DNA of 64,000 nucleotides from Aureimonas endophytica (lineage in GTDB: Bacteria; Pseudomonadota; Alphaproteobacteria; Rhizobiales; Rhizobiaceae). The stretch is taken from the NCBI RefSeq assembly GCF_014642635.1, contig NZ_BMIQ01000009.1, forward strand, positions 1 to 64,000, given 5' to 3'. The first letter of the stretch is position 1. Every line of letters begins with the position of its first letter. The notes beneath the pieces were generated by a model that saw only the letters and a list, made by a program, of their open reading frames with translations, searched no databases and was not told the origin of the DNA. Positions 17,192-25,070 of the stretch are shown here, in pieces. A program made the translations under genes and the position numbers.

Positions 17192-17371
17192 TTAGGAATT
17201 CGATGTGCCGCTACGATCGTCTTCGATGATCGACTGTTCCTCCTGGTCGCCTTCGTCTGCGTCCTCCGCCGGACCGCTGTTTTGATCTTCGCCGAAGAAA
17301 CCATCTTCGTCTGCGTGGCGGATTTCTTCGATATCGGGCGTAATCGGGCTGATGCCGGGCGTGTTACTCAT
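17192..17371 (-). CDS. Highly acidic 59-residue protein coupled to a nuclease-like gene
   Basis: The ATG overlaps the TGA of the nuclease-like gene (ATGA at 17371-17368) and the frame ends at TAA 17194-17192. The product, starting MSNTPGISPITPDIEEI, has 9 Asp and 9 Glu among 59 residues and only two Arg, so it is strongly negative and probably disordered. Small acidic partners often mimic nucleic acid or inhibit nucleases. With translational coupling to a nuclease-domain protein, an inhibitor or immunity role is an attractive inference. No family recognised. Confidence 0.6.
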   Translation of the reverse strand: MSNTPGISPITPDIEEIRHADEDGFFGEDQNSGPAEDADEGDQEEQSIIEDDRSGTSNS

Positions 17372-18324
17372 TCTGGTCCCCCATCATCTGATGCTGCGAA
17401 CTTTCCCAACGCATTGCTTTCATGCGTGGCCATTTCCAACATCGTGCCTAGGCTGGCTGTCTCTCGGGTCGGCATTGGGTCGAAAACGATATCTTCGAGA
17501 AGACGTGTCATCCGAACGACGTCTCCGTCCTGCTCGATGAACGTGTCGAAGTGCGTGAAGTTGCTCGTCGTCAAATCCAGCACCGGCTCGCGGTTGGCTT
17601 CCATAGCCGTATGGAAATCCTTCACGGACCCCGTGGCCACAAGGAAATCCGAAAGGCGCCGGAAAAGCTTCGGGAGGATGACGGCATCGTCCGTGATCGA
17701 GGATAGCGAATTCACTCGCACGCCCGTCTGCGTCACATCTTGCGCGAAAACCCCTTTGCGTTGCCTCCTCGCTGTCGCCGCAGCGTCTGCCAGAACTGTC
17801 CTAAGGTCCGCGAAAAGGCCCCAATAGAAGGTCGGGTAGACGAGCCCTTCAGCGAGGGCCGCCTGGTTGTAGCTACGCGCAAGGCCCTCTTGGTCGAGGA
17901 AAACGTCGTCCCCATCCTCTTCGTTCGCATCGCCCGCGAAAGCGAAGGCAATGACACGACCATACTTGTCCACGGACCGTGTCAGGATGTGTCCTTTCGC
18001 CCCATCCGTCGCCGAGGCGATCGAACGCCGCTCAGCCGTCCAGACGACCTCGTGGATCCCGACGAAGTTGAGGAGGAAGTCGGTAGCCCCGCGAGCGAGC
18101 GGCATTGGCTGGCTCAGCGCTCCGCCACCGGACGGAGGCGAGTAATGGCTCTCAAGCGCGTCGATGCCCTCCAGACGGAGCGGAACATGGCCGCGCAGAT
18201 TGAAGCGCGCACTGCCGAGGAGGTCGCCAAGCGCCTCCCTGTCGTCCGGTTCGAAACGGATTGTGTCCCCATCGGGAGCGTAGTTGACGACCCTATAGCG
18301 GCCCTTCACGAGGCGGTACGGCAT
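17368..18324 (-). CDS. Thermonuclease-like (SNase-domain) protein
   Basis: A 318-residue protein without a signal peptide, so cytoplasmic. The SNase-like signatures are APDGDTIRF near residues 17-25, VPLRLEGIDALESHY near 48-62 (the VRLxGIDxxE core) and DKYGRVIAFAF near 120, which supplies the second arginine. About 150 extra C-terminal residues (from FAQDVTQTGVRV on) match nothing I recognise. The start at 18324 is preceded by GGAGG. A longer in-frame start at 18399 is possible. The gene is translationally coupled to the acidic protein downstream. Confidence 0.7.
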   Translation of the reverse strand: MPYRLVKGRYRVVNYAPDGDTIRFEPDDREALGDLLGSARFNLRGHVPLRLEGIDALESHYSPPSGGGALSQPMPLARGATDFLLNFVGIHEVVWTAERRSIASATDGAKGHILTRSVDKYGRVIAFAFAGDANEEDGDDVFLDQEGLARSYNQAALAEGLVYPTFYWGLFADLRTVLADAAATARRQRKGVFAQDVTQTGVRVNSLSSITDDAVILPKLFRRLSDFLVATGSVKDFHTAMEANREPVLDLTTSNFTHFDTFIEQDGDVVRMTRLLEDIVFDPMPTRETASLGTMLEMATHESNALGKFAASDDGGPE

Positions 18325-18658
18325 GGCATGTCCTCCGCAGCTTCGCGCAAAGCCTATGCGTCGTCGATGACGATCCCGCGACAGGATCGAGCACGACATT
18401 CATCAGCCGCTACATACGCTTGTCCATCAACGGAGACGCCACGACGTATCAGCCCAGTTCCGCGCGGGCGTGCTGCGCAGCTTCATATTGCTCAGGATGC
18501 ATCAAACCTCGATCCGCATCGAGCTGACTAACCGCAAAACGTAGTCTGCGGACCGTAACTCGCACTATTGTTATCCAACCCAAAACCGTTCGCGATGTGG
18601 ATTGAGCGGAGATAACCGCCTAGAACGACTGTTTATGTCAGTTCGATGAAGGTGCTCC
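18325..18658. other. Intergenic, no gene seen
   Basis: This stretch separates the nuclease-like gene from the divergent small gene at 18659. I see no tRNA, repeat or convincing coding sequence, only the two promoter regions that must lie here. Confidence 0.4.
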
Positions 18659-18958
18659 ATGGCCAAACTCGAAGAGATCGCCCGCACGATTTCCCTCCAC
18701 GCGCAGCCAGGCATGAAGCCGAAGGCGCTCATGGCAATGGTGAAGGAGCACCACCCGGAAGCGTCGAAGAAGGACGTAAGCCGTGGAGCGTTCTATGCCG
18801 TGATCCTGGCAGCCGAGCGCGATCCGAACAAGGTGTCGGTGCTCCACGACATGGCGATGGCTGCGCGTTCTGAAGGAGCTGGTCTTTCCGAGGCAGGAGG
18901 TGGCTTGCTCGGCTTCGAAAGCCAGAAAGCGAAGCGGTCGAAGAAGACCAAACACTGA
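18659..18958 (+). CDS. Small conserved-looking hypothetical protein
   Basis: A 99-residue protein beginning MAKLEEIARTISLHAQPGMKPKALMAMVKEHHPEASKKDVSRGAFYAVILAAERD. It is helical with a lysine-rich tail. The MKPKALMAMVKEHHPEASKKDVSRGAF segment looks like a SAP- or helix-turn-helix-like nucleic-acid module. It stands alone between a nuclease-like operon and a porin remnant. No known function. Confidence 0.6.
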   Translation: MAKLEEIARTISLHAQPGMKPKALMAMVKEHHPEASKKDVSRGAFYAVILAAERDPNKVSVLHDMAMAARSEGAGLSEAGGGLLGFESQKAKRSKKTKH

Positions 18959-18961
18959 ACG

Positions 18962-18994
18962 AAAAAGGCGGCGCCGGCCGAAGCCGACGCCGCC
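18962..18994 (-). terminator. Intrinsic terminator of the lost porin
   Basis: GGCGGCG (18967-18973) pairs with CGCCGCC (18988-18994), with more pairing inside. On the minus strand the hairpin is followed directly by TTTTT (18966-18962). It lies about 25 bp past the stop of the porin remnant, the same layout as the intact porin at 47.8 kb. Confidence 0.6.
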
Positions 18995-19017
18995 TCTGAT
19001 CGCCGGTTGACTGGAGG

Positions 19018-19089
19018 TCAGAAGTCGCGGCGGAACTCGATGAAGCCGCGCGTCTGGTCGAAATCGTCGACATTGGCCGGCACATCAGC
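19018..19089 (-). pseudogene. Porin C-terminal remnant
   Basis: The last 23 codons of a Porin_2-type porin with stop TGA at 19020-19018. The DQTRGFIEF segment is identical to the end of the intact porin at 47870-49246, and the final residue is phenylalanine as needed for outer-membrane insertion. Nothing upstream continues the protein. It is not a copy of the flanking gene itself, since nearby residues differ (DVPANVDDF versus LDIPVGEKL). Confidence 0.75.
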
Positions 19090-19209
19090 CCGGCATCATT
19101 GATGGCACGCCGATCGCGGGCCGGAACTTGACATCCTTAGCCTCGCGCCAGGACGCTGCGGCGTCACCGTCCTCCAGAACACATTCCCTGACCGCGCCTT
19201 CATCGAACT

Positions 19210-19509
19210 CTATCGGCCGGCGGCGTCGCATTTGTTCGCCATGATCCGAGCTGACCAAAGCTCACCGCCAAGCGCCAGCCTTTGGCGAGCCAACCGGCAG
19301 CTCTCATCGAATTGCGCCAGCTCGAATGCCGCACGCCGCTCGACCTCGCGGCGCAACTGCCAGACATAAACAGGATAGGCGATCAGGAGCGACGCCGTGA
19401 TGGCCCCAGCCGCAAGCGCGAAGCTTCGCGCGGTCATAGCCGGCAGATGTCGAGCAACAGTCCCCGAAGGACGAGACGTCCACGCCGGGGAGGATCGGCC
19501 GATGATCAC
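19210..19509 (-). CDS. Small single-pass membrane protein
   Basis: A 99-residue protein starting with GTG at 19509, overlapping the stop of the SRAP remnant (GTGA). Residues about 29-50 (FALAAGAITASLLIAYPVYVW) form one membrane helix, and the C-terminal 50 residues are charged and helical (EVERRAAFELAQFDESCRLARQRLAL). No family recognised. It may be a real gene or a read-through of decayed sequence. Confidence 0.45.
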   Translation of the reverse strand: MIIGRSSPAWTSRPSGTVARHLPAMTARSFALAAGAITASLLIAYPVYVWQLRREVERRAAFELAQFDESCRLARQRLALGGELWSARIMANKCDAAGR

Positions 19510-19829
19510 TCGCCGTCCTTCCGTTCGCCTTTGGCGACAATCCGCAGCGCTCCATCAGGAAGCGGGCGTTGAAGCTCGGAAGCCTCCTTCCACTCTGCTC
19601 GCAGCCAGACATCCATCTCCTCCGGCGTCGTCAGGATCACCGGCATGGCCTTCGGATGGACAGCCTTAACCTCCTTGTTCGGATCGCATGTCAGGAAGCC
19701 GTAGGCATCTACCGTCACCTCGCCCTCCTTGATCTCCATGATCAATCGTAGCGGAACCGCACGAAAGGCGCTCAGCTCGTTTTCCACGAATTGTATGAAT
19801 GGCGCTCCAGCTTCTCCCTGGAGCGCCAT
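19506..19829 (-). pseudogene. Truncated SOS-response-associated peptidase (SRAP/YedK/HMCES)
   Basis: The C-terminal 75 residues match the SRAP domain end: YGFLTCDPNKEVKAVHPKAMPVIL, then EMDVWLRAEWKEASELQRPLPDGALRIV. The family normally has about 220 residues and begins with a catalytic Cys2 that crosslinks abasic DNA. Here the N-terminal 100 or more residues, including that cysteine, are missing and the first 25 codons do not match. It is a remnant unlikely to be active. Confidence 0.8.
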
Positions 19830-19838
19830 TCGTCTTTG

Positions 19839-21764
19839 TCAGAATTCAGCCCAGTCGTCCGGGGCAGTCTGCGAACGCGGCGCAGCGCCACCTGTACCGA
19901 CTGTCCGAAGCTGCGGAACGGCGCGGGGTTTTGCAGAAGCGTTGCGAGTTGCGTTGCGCGCTGCCGGCTGGTTCCTCAAGCCATCCGCCGTTCGGAAGCC
20001 GTCAACCAGACCGGCAAGCTGATCGGTTTCGCGCAGAAGGCTCTGCGCAGCTGCCGTCGTCTCCTCGACCATCGCTGCGTTCTGCTGCGTGACCTTATCC
20101 ATCTGGTCGGCTGCCGTAGCGACTTCCTTCAAGCTTACGGACTGCTCACGTGCGCCCCGCGCCATCTCGGTGATGATCGTGGCGACGCCGCCGACTTGAA
20201 CCATGATCTGTTCAAGAGAGCGCCCGGTAGCCGAGACGAGTTCGACGCCCTCTCCAACCTGGCCGGTGGATGTCGAGATCAGGTCCTTGATCTCCTTGGC
20301 CGCCTCGGCCGATCGCTGGGCGAGGCCGCGCACTTCCTGCGCCACCACCGCAAAGCCGCGCCCTGCCTCGCCGGCCCGCGCCGCCTCGACGCCGGCATTC
20401 AGAGCAAGGAGGTTCGTTTGGAAGGCAATCTCGTCGATAACGCCGATGATGTTTCCGATCTTTGCCGAGGACTGCTCGATCTCCGCCATGGCCTTGACCG
20501 CGTTTGCAACGATCGTCCCGCCTTTGTCCGCCTCGGACTGCGCCGAAACAGCGGCAGAGCGAGCATCGTCCGCACGTTGGGCCGTGCCGTTGACGCCGCG
20601 CATGACCTCAGAGAGCGCCGCCACGGTCTCTTCCAGCGAAGCCGCCTGCTGTTCGGTGCGTTGTGATAGGTCTCCGGCGGCGACTGTGATCTGATTAAGA
20701 CCGACCCGCATCGTGCCGACCGCGCCAACAACCGAGCCGATCGTCGTTTCCAGCTGCGTCACCGAGGCGTTGAACTTTTGGCGGATTGGCTCGAATTCCG
20801 GGGCCACCGCCTGATTCATCCGAACCGTCAGATCGCCGGCCGACAGCTTGTCGAAGCCCTCCTCAACGAGGTGAACGAAGATCTTCAGATCTTCAGCCTT
20901 TGCGCTGTCGATTGCGGCTTGGCGCTCGACATTTGCAACCTGTGCCGCCTGCGCCGCAACGGCTTCAGCCTCAAGCCGCTTGTTCTGATTGGCCGCGTCC
21001 TTGAACACCTGGACCGCCTTCGCCATCACACCGACTTCGTCGCCGCGATCTGTCCCCTCAACAGGAACGTCCAGCTGTCCCCCTGCGAGTTCCTTCATGC
21101 GTTGCGCCAGGAGTTGCAGAGGACCAACGATGCCTTTGGACGAAACAGCCATGGCGGCGGCAACACCGAGGATGAGACCGATGAGGGAGCCCGCCAGCAT
21201 TGTGTAGATAGTTGACCAAGTGCTCTCCGTCAGTCCATCCGACTCGGCGCTCGTTTCAGCGATAAGCTTCTCGCGAAGTTCGCCGTACTCGGTATCGAAC
21301 TGCTTCGTTGCCGCATCCATCTTCGCCAGTAGCGGAATGGCAGACTTGTCATCATTCAGCAGGCCAGCATCGACACCTTGCTTGCCGAAAGAAGCAATCT
21401 CATCCAGCGCAGATTGCAGCTTGTCGAGTTCGGCAGCCTTTTCAGGAAACCCTTTTCGAACGGCGCCGAGGTGATCCTTAGCCTTTTGGATTTCGTCACC
21501 GCGATCGGTTGCCGACGCCTTCGCCTCGTCGGTCGCGCCTTCATAGACGAGAGTCTTGTATGACGCATAAGCGGCATCGCTGATGCTCTTCCCCGCTCGG
21601 ACAAGTCTCATGACTGCAGCCGCGCGCTGATCGACCAACGCCGAGTAGTTATCGTCGATACTTTTCATCTGCGTCGCCGCGTAGCCCGACAAGCAAAGGC
21701 CAATTAAGCTGACGCCGACTGCAATCGCTGCGATCTTCGTGGAAATCTTGAGGTGCTGGAGCAT
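19839..21764 (-). CDS. Methyl-accepting chemotaxis protein
   Basis: A 641-residue chemoreceptor. A first membrane helix (about 10-32) and a second (about 185-209) flank a 150-residue helical periplasmic sensor of the four-helix-bundle type. A HAMP domain follows ([24 protein letters not shown]), then a long coiled coil with the highly conserved cytoplasmic hairpin [35 protein letters not shown]. It ends DDWAEF, a CheR/CheB-docking-type pentapeptide. It appears intact among decayed genes. No che genes are nearby, so it should feed into a chemotaxis system elsewhere. Confidence 0.93.
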   Translation of the reverse strand: MLQHLKISTKIAAIAVGVSLIGLCLSGYAATQMKSIDDNYSALVDQRAAAVMRLVRAGKSISDAAYASYKTLVYEGATDEAKASATDRGDEIQKAKDHLGAVRKGFPEKAAELDKLQSALDEIASFGKQGVDAGLLNDDKSAIPLLAKMDAATKQFDTEYGELREKLIAETSAESDGLTESTWSTIYTMLAGSLIGLILGVAAAMAVSSKGIVGPLQLLAQRMKELAGGQLDVPVEGTDRGDEVGVMAKAVQVFKDAANQNKRLEAEAVAAQAAQVANVERQAAIDSAKAEDLKIFVHLVEEGFDKLSAGDLTVRMNQAVAPEFEPIRQKFNASVTQLETTIGSVVGAVGTMRVGLNQITVAAGDLSQRTEQQAASLEETVAALSEVMRGVNGTAQRADDARSAAVSAQSEADKGGTIVANAVKAMAEIEQSSAKIGNIIGVIDEIAFQTNLLALNAGVEAARAGEAGRGFAVVAQEVRGLAQRSAEAAKEIKDLISTSTGQVGEGVELVSATGRSLEQIMVQVGGVATIITEMARGAREQSVSLKEVATAADQMDKVTQQNAAMVEETTAAAQSLLRETDQLAGLVDGFRTADGLRNQPAARNATRNASAKPRAVPQLRTVGTGGAAPRSQTAPDDWAEF

Positions 21765-22080
21765 GGGAATTCGTGGAATTGCAACGACAGAACTGCCGTA
21801 GCATTCGACCCGACCGCCTCAACGACACCTTAAGATCAATGAGGGCGATAGTTCCTTATCATTTTAGCTAGCCATTTTGACTACTGAGCGTTGTAAACGT
21901 CGGGCAAACTCATCGGCTGAGCACATAAGGCCGATGGGATTTTGTCGCTGCTCTGCCACTGGCGTTTCGCTCCTGCTTGGCTCCACAAGGCAGTTCGTCT
22001 GCCCCTTCATGATCGATTGAAGATTGCACATGACGCGAGATCATCACGGCCGCCGACAGCCGTCCAGCGGCACTTACCAA

Positions 22081-22143
22081 GCCGACGTCATGCAGAAGAA
22101 CGGCGTGGTCCATGTCATCGATACGGTGCTGATGCCGAAGTGA
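22081..22143 (+). pseudogene. Fasciclin (FAS1) domain C-terminal remnant
   Basis: The frame ends ADVMQKNGVVHVIDTVLMPK-stop, the hallmark last strand-helix-strand of bacterial fasciclin/beta-Ig-H3 domains. Upstream sequence in this frame does not continue the domain. A second frame nearby reads ITAADSRPAALTK, which suggests frameshift decay. No start codon or signal peptide. Confidence 0.6.
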
Positions 22144-22239
22144 GCTTTTGAGACCGACCTGCCTGGCGCGCGATCTGCGCCAGGCTACATTAGCCGGTTG
22201 CTATGATCAGGCTGCGCGGAAAAGACGGGGTGGAAGGCG

Positions 22240-22476
22240 ATGAGTGAAAGAGGCGTCACGGGATACTTGTTTGCGTTCTCTCATGACGATCTCGATCCCT
22301 CGGATGGCTTGCGCAAAACCCGTGTTCTCGCCGTTGCGCGATCCGCCGAGGAAGCAATGATCGCCGCGAGAGATCTCATCGGTCGATCAGACCTCGAACT
22401 GATCGAAGTCGGATCGGATATTCTGGCGCAAGCCCGTGAGATGGGACTTCAGGAAGGGCAAGCGAAACGCTTGTGA
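22240..22476 (+). CDS. Small hypothetical protein
   Basis: A 78-residue soluble protein with a GGAAGG ribosome site 6 bp before ATG 22240. The sequence (GYLFAFSHDDLDPSDGLRKTRVLAVARSAEEAMIAARDLIG) predicts an alternating beta/alpha fold. I recognise no family. It precedes the SOS cassette but is about 360 bp away and not obviously part of it. Confidence 0.55.
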   Translation: MSERGVTGYLFAFSHDDLDPSDGLRKTRVLAVARSAEEAMIAARDLIGRSDLELIEVGSDILAQAREMGLQEGQAKRL

Positions 22477-22790
22477 GTGGGGCGACACAGCTAGAACTCG
22501 CTCAGCGCGAATTTAGGTCTCGCCCCTGGCACGAGCATCGCCGCAAGCAGGTTCAGGATTCGCCGCCGGCGGATCACGACTGTGCCTCGAACCGCGGATC
22601 GACGCCGGGATAGTGAAGCCCGCGTCAGTTGTAGAGGCGCTGAGGGCTTCAAATCCGGTCGATCATGTAACGAAGCCGGTTGTTGGGCTTGGATCGCTGA
22701 GTTCGGCGACTGCGACGACGAGAAGGGGATTTTAACTCTTCCGTCTCCGATCCAAAACGCCAAGCCATTGACTCGACAGCAACGGATCGA

Positions 22791-22805
22791 GAACAAGATA
22801 GGAAC
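22791..22805. promoter_or_regulatory. LexA box upstream of imuA
   Basis: GAAC-AAGATAG-GAAC matches the alphaproteobacterial LexA operator (GAAC-N7-GAAC, equal to GTTC-N7-GTTC on the other strand) exactly. It ends 29 bp before the imuA start. It predicts SOS induction of imuA-imuB-dnaE2. Confidence 0.8.
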
Positions 22806-22834
22806 AAAGTCCGTACTGATTCCTTGCGTTGCCC

Positions 22835-23593
22835 ATGGAGAAACGTTCTGCCGCTCTGGTCGAGACCCTTCGCTCGCAAATCGAGCGGCTTGAGGGGCGA
22901 ACCGCTCGTGCGCGCGACGTCCTGCCGTTCGGCCTTCCCGAGATCGACGCCAGGCTTCCTGGCGGCGGCTTGGCGCTGGGCTCGCTCCACGAGGTGGCAG
23001 GCGGTGGAAACGGGGCTGTCGACGGCGCGGCCGCAGCGCTCTTTACGGCCGGGATCGCCGCCCGGACGAAGGGCAAGGTGTTGTGGTGCGTCACGCGCCA
23101 GGATCTCTTCGCTCCCGCGATCGCCCAGGCGGGTCTGGCCCCCGGGCGGGTCATCTACGTCGAAGCTGGCGACGAGAAGAGCCTGCTCGCCTGCTTCGAG
23201 GATGGCCTTCGCCACGGCGGGCTCGGCGCGGTCGTCGCCGAGGTCGCCAAGCTGTCGATGACGGCCTCGCGCCGGCTCCAGCTTGCGGCTGAGGGCTCCG
23301 GCTCGATCGCTCTCGCGGTTCGCCGCTGGCGGCGCCAGACCGAAGCCGCCGACTTCGGGCAGCCGACCGCATCCGTCACCCGCTGGCGCGTGTCCGTCCT
23401 GCCGTCGCGACCGTTGCCGGTGCCGGGCGTCGGACGGGCACGTTGGCTTCTCGAACTCATCCGGTGCCGCGCCGGTGAATGCGCCGACTTCGAAGTGGAG
23501 GCCTGCGATGGCAAGGGTCGTCTCGCTCTTTCTGCCGCGCTGGCCGACCGATCGGTTGCGCCGCAAGTCGCCCGGCAGCGCACCGCCGGCTGA
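22835..23593 (+). CDS. imuA: ImuA, RecA-like partner of the mutagenesis cassette
   Basis: A 252-residue ImuA (SulA/RecA-related). Residues about 28-75 (VLPFGLPEIDARLPGGGLALGSLHEVAG) are the signature N-terminus, followed by GKVLWCVTRQDLFAPAIAQAGLAPGRVIYVEAGD. ImuA works with ImuB and DnaE2 in damage-induced translesion synthesis. The start is ATG 22835; a TTG six bases upstream is possible. A LexA box lies 29 bp upstream. The gene overlaps imuB by 86 bp. Confidence 0.93.
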   Translation: MEKRSAALVETLRSQIERLEGRTARARDVLPFGLPEIDARLPGGGLALGSLHEVAGGGNGAVDGAAAALFTAGIAARTKGKVLWCVTRQDLFAPAIAQAGLAPGRVIYVEAGDEKSLLACFEDGLRHGGLGAVVAEVAKLSMTASRRLQLAAEGSGSIALAVRRWRRQTEAADFGQPTASVTRWRVSVLPSRPLPVPGVGRARWLLELIRCRAGECADFEVEACDGKGRLALSAALADRSVAPQVARQRTAG

Positions 23594-25028
23594 CGTGCCG
23601 CTTGTGCTCGTCGGGCGAGAGGGCAATCGCCGCGTCGTCACGGCGTTGGATCGTCTGGCGGACGCGGCTGGCCTGTCGGTCGGCATGGCGGCGGCCAAGG
23701 CGCAGGCCCTCGTTCCCGGTCTTGCCGTGCTCGACGCCGATCCCGCCGGCGACGCGGCGGCCCTCGATCGGCTCGCCGTCTGGGGCCTGCGCTTCTCGCC
23801 GATTGTCGCCGGCGATCCGCCCGACGGCATCGTGATCGAGACGAGCGGGGCTGAACACCTCCACGGAGGCGAGGAGGCACTGCTGCGCAGCCTCGTCGAC
23901 CGCTTTGCCGCATCCGGATTGGAGGCCCATGCTGCGATCGCTGACACCTGGGGCGCCGCCCATGCCGCCGCGCGCTTTTCCGGCGCGGCGATGGCGCTTG
24001 TCGAGGCAAACGCGACGCGGGAAGCGCTGGCAGGCCTGCCGCTCGCTGCGCTGCGCCTTGCCCCTCGGCTGCTTCTCGATCTGCATGTCCTCGGCTTTGC
24101 GACGATCGGCGAGATCGCGGCGCAGCCGCGCGCGCCGCTGACGCTGCGCTTCGGCCCGCAACTCGGCCGGCGGCTCGACCAGGCGGCCGGCATTCTGCCG
24201 GAGCCGATCGATCCCATCCGCTCGCCCGACCTCATCGAGGTGCGCCGCGTCTTTGGCGAGCCGATCGGTGCGCCGGAGACCATCGCGCGCTATACGGCAA
24301 AGCTCGTCACGGCGCTCGTGACGGAGTTGGAGGCCAGATCGCTCGGCGCGCGCCGGCTCGATCTTCTGTTCGGCCGGGTCGACAACCTCTGGCAGGCGAT
24401 CCGCATCGGCACGGCGCGACCCGAGCGCGACGCCAAGCGCCTGACCCGCCTTTTGTCGGAACGTATCGAGACCGTCGCACCGGGCTTTGGCATCGAGGTC
24501 ATGACGCTGGCGGCAACGCAGACCGAGCCGCTCGCTGATCGCCAGACGATCTCCTCGCTCGTCGAGGAGCCGGAAGCGGATGTGTCGGGTTTGGTCGACA
24601 TCCTGGCGAACCGCATCGGCGAACGCCGTCTCTACCGCTTCGCACCCCGATCGAGCGACGTGCCGGAGCGCTCCGTTGCCCGCGTCGAGGCGATGAGCTC
24701 CGATGATGGCGTCTCCTGGGACGATCATTGGCCGCGGCCGTCCCGCCTCCTGCCGAGACCCGAGCCGGTCGAGACGATGGCGCTGCTCCCCGACCACCCG
24801 CCGAACTGGTTCACCTGGCGTGGCCAGCGGCGCCGCGTGCGCCGTGCCGACGGTCCGGAGCGCGTCTTCGGCGAATGGTGGAAGCGCGACGCCGAGCTTG
24901 TCACGGTTCGAGACTACTTCCAGGTCGAGGACGACGCCGGTGAGCGCTACTGGCTTTATCGCGCCGGCGATGGCGAGCATGCCGAGACCGGGTCGCATCG
25001 CTGGTTCCTGCACGGTATCTTCGGCTGA
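23508..25028 (+). CDS. imuB: ImuB, Y-family polymerase-like hub protein
   Basis: A 506-residue protein beginning MARVVSLFLPRWPTDRLRR, the ImuB hallmark. The Y-family fold is present (LSVGMAAAKAQALVPGL, ETSGAEHLHGGEEALL, helix-hairpin region LLLDLHVLGFATIGEIAA), but the catalytic acids of true Y polymerases are replaced, as in ImuB generally. It acts as the scaffold that brings DnaE2 and the sliding clamp together. The C-terminus (PPNWFTWRGQRRRV...GEWW) is typical. It starts inside the end of imuA and ends 42 bp before dnaE2. Confidence 0.93.
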   Translation: MARVVSLFLPRWPTDRLRRKSPGSAPPADVPLVLVGREGNRRVVTALDRLADAAGLSVGMAAAKAQALVPGLAVLDADPAGDAAALDRLAVWGLRFSPIVAGDPPDGIVIETSGAEHLHGGEEALLRSLVDRFAASGLEAHAAIADTWGAAHAAARFSGAAMALVEANATREALAGLPLAALRLAPRLLLDLHVLGFATIGEIAAQPRAPLTLRFGPQLGRRLDQAAGILPEPIDPIRSPDLIEVRRVFGEPIGAPETIARYTAKLVTALVTELEARSLGARRLDLLFGRVDNLWQAIRIGTARPERDAKRLTRLLSERIETVAPGFGIEVMTLAATQTEPLADRQTISSLVEEPEADVSGLVDILANRIGERRLYRFAPRSSDVPERSVARVEAMSSDDGVSWDDHWPRPSRLLPRPEPVETMALLPDHPPNWFTWRGQRRRVRRADGPERVFGEWWKRDAELVTVRDYFQVEDDAGERYWLYRAGDGEHAETGSHRWFLHGIFG

Positions 25029-25070
25029 TGCGGCGCCGAGCGATGCGCCGACGGGTCAGGCTCTCCGGAC

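Noticed and set aside
17047-17304. An 85-codon minus-strand frame
   Set aside because: It overlaps the acidic 59-residue gene in another frame, and that gene has a coupled start and better context.
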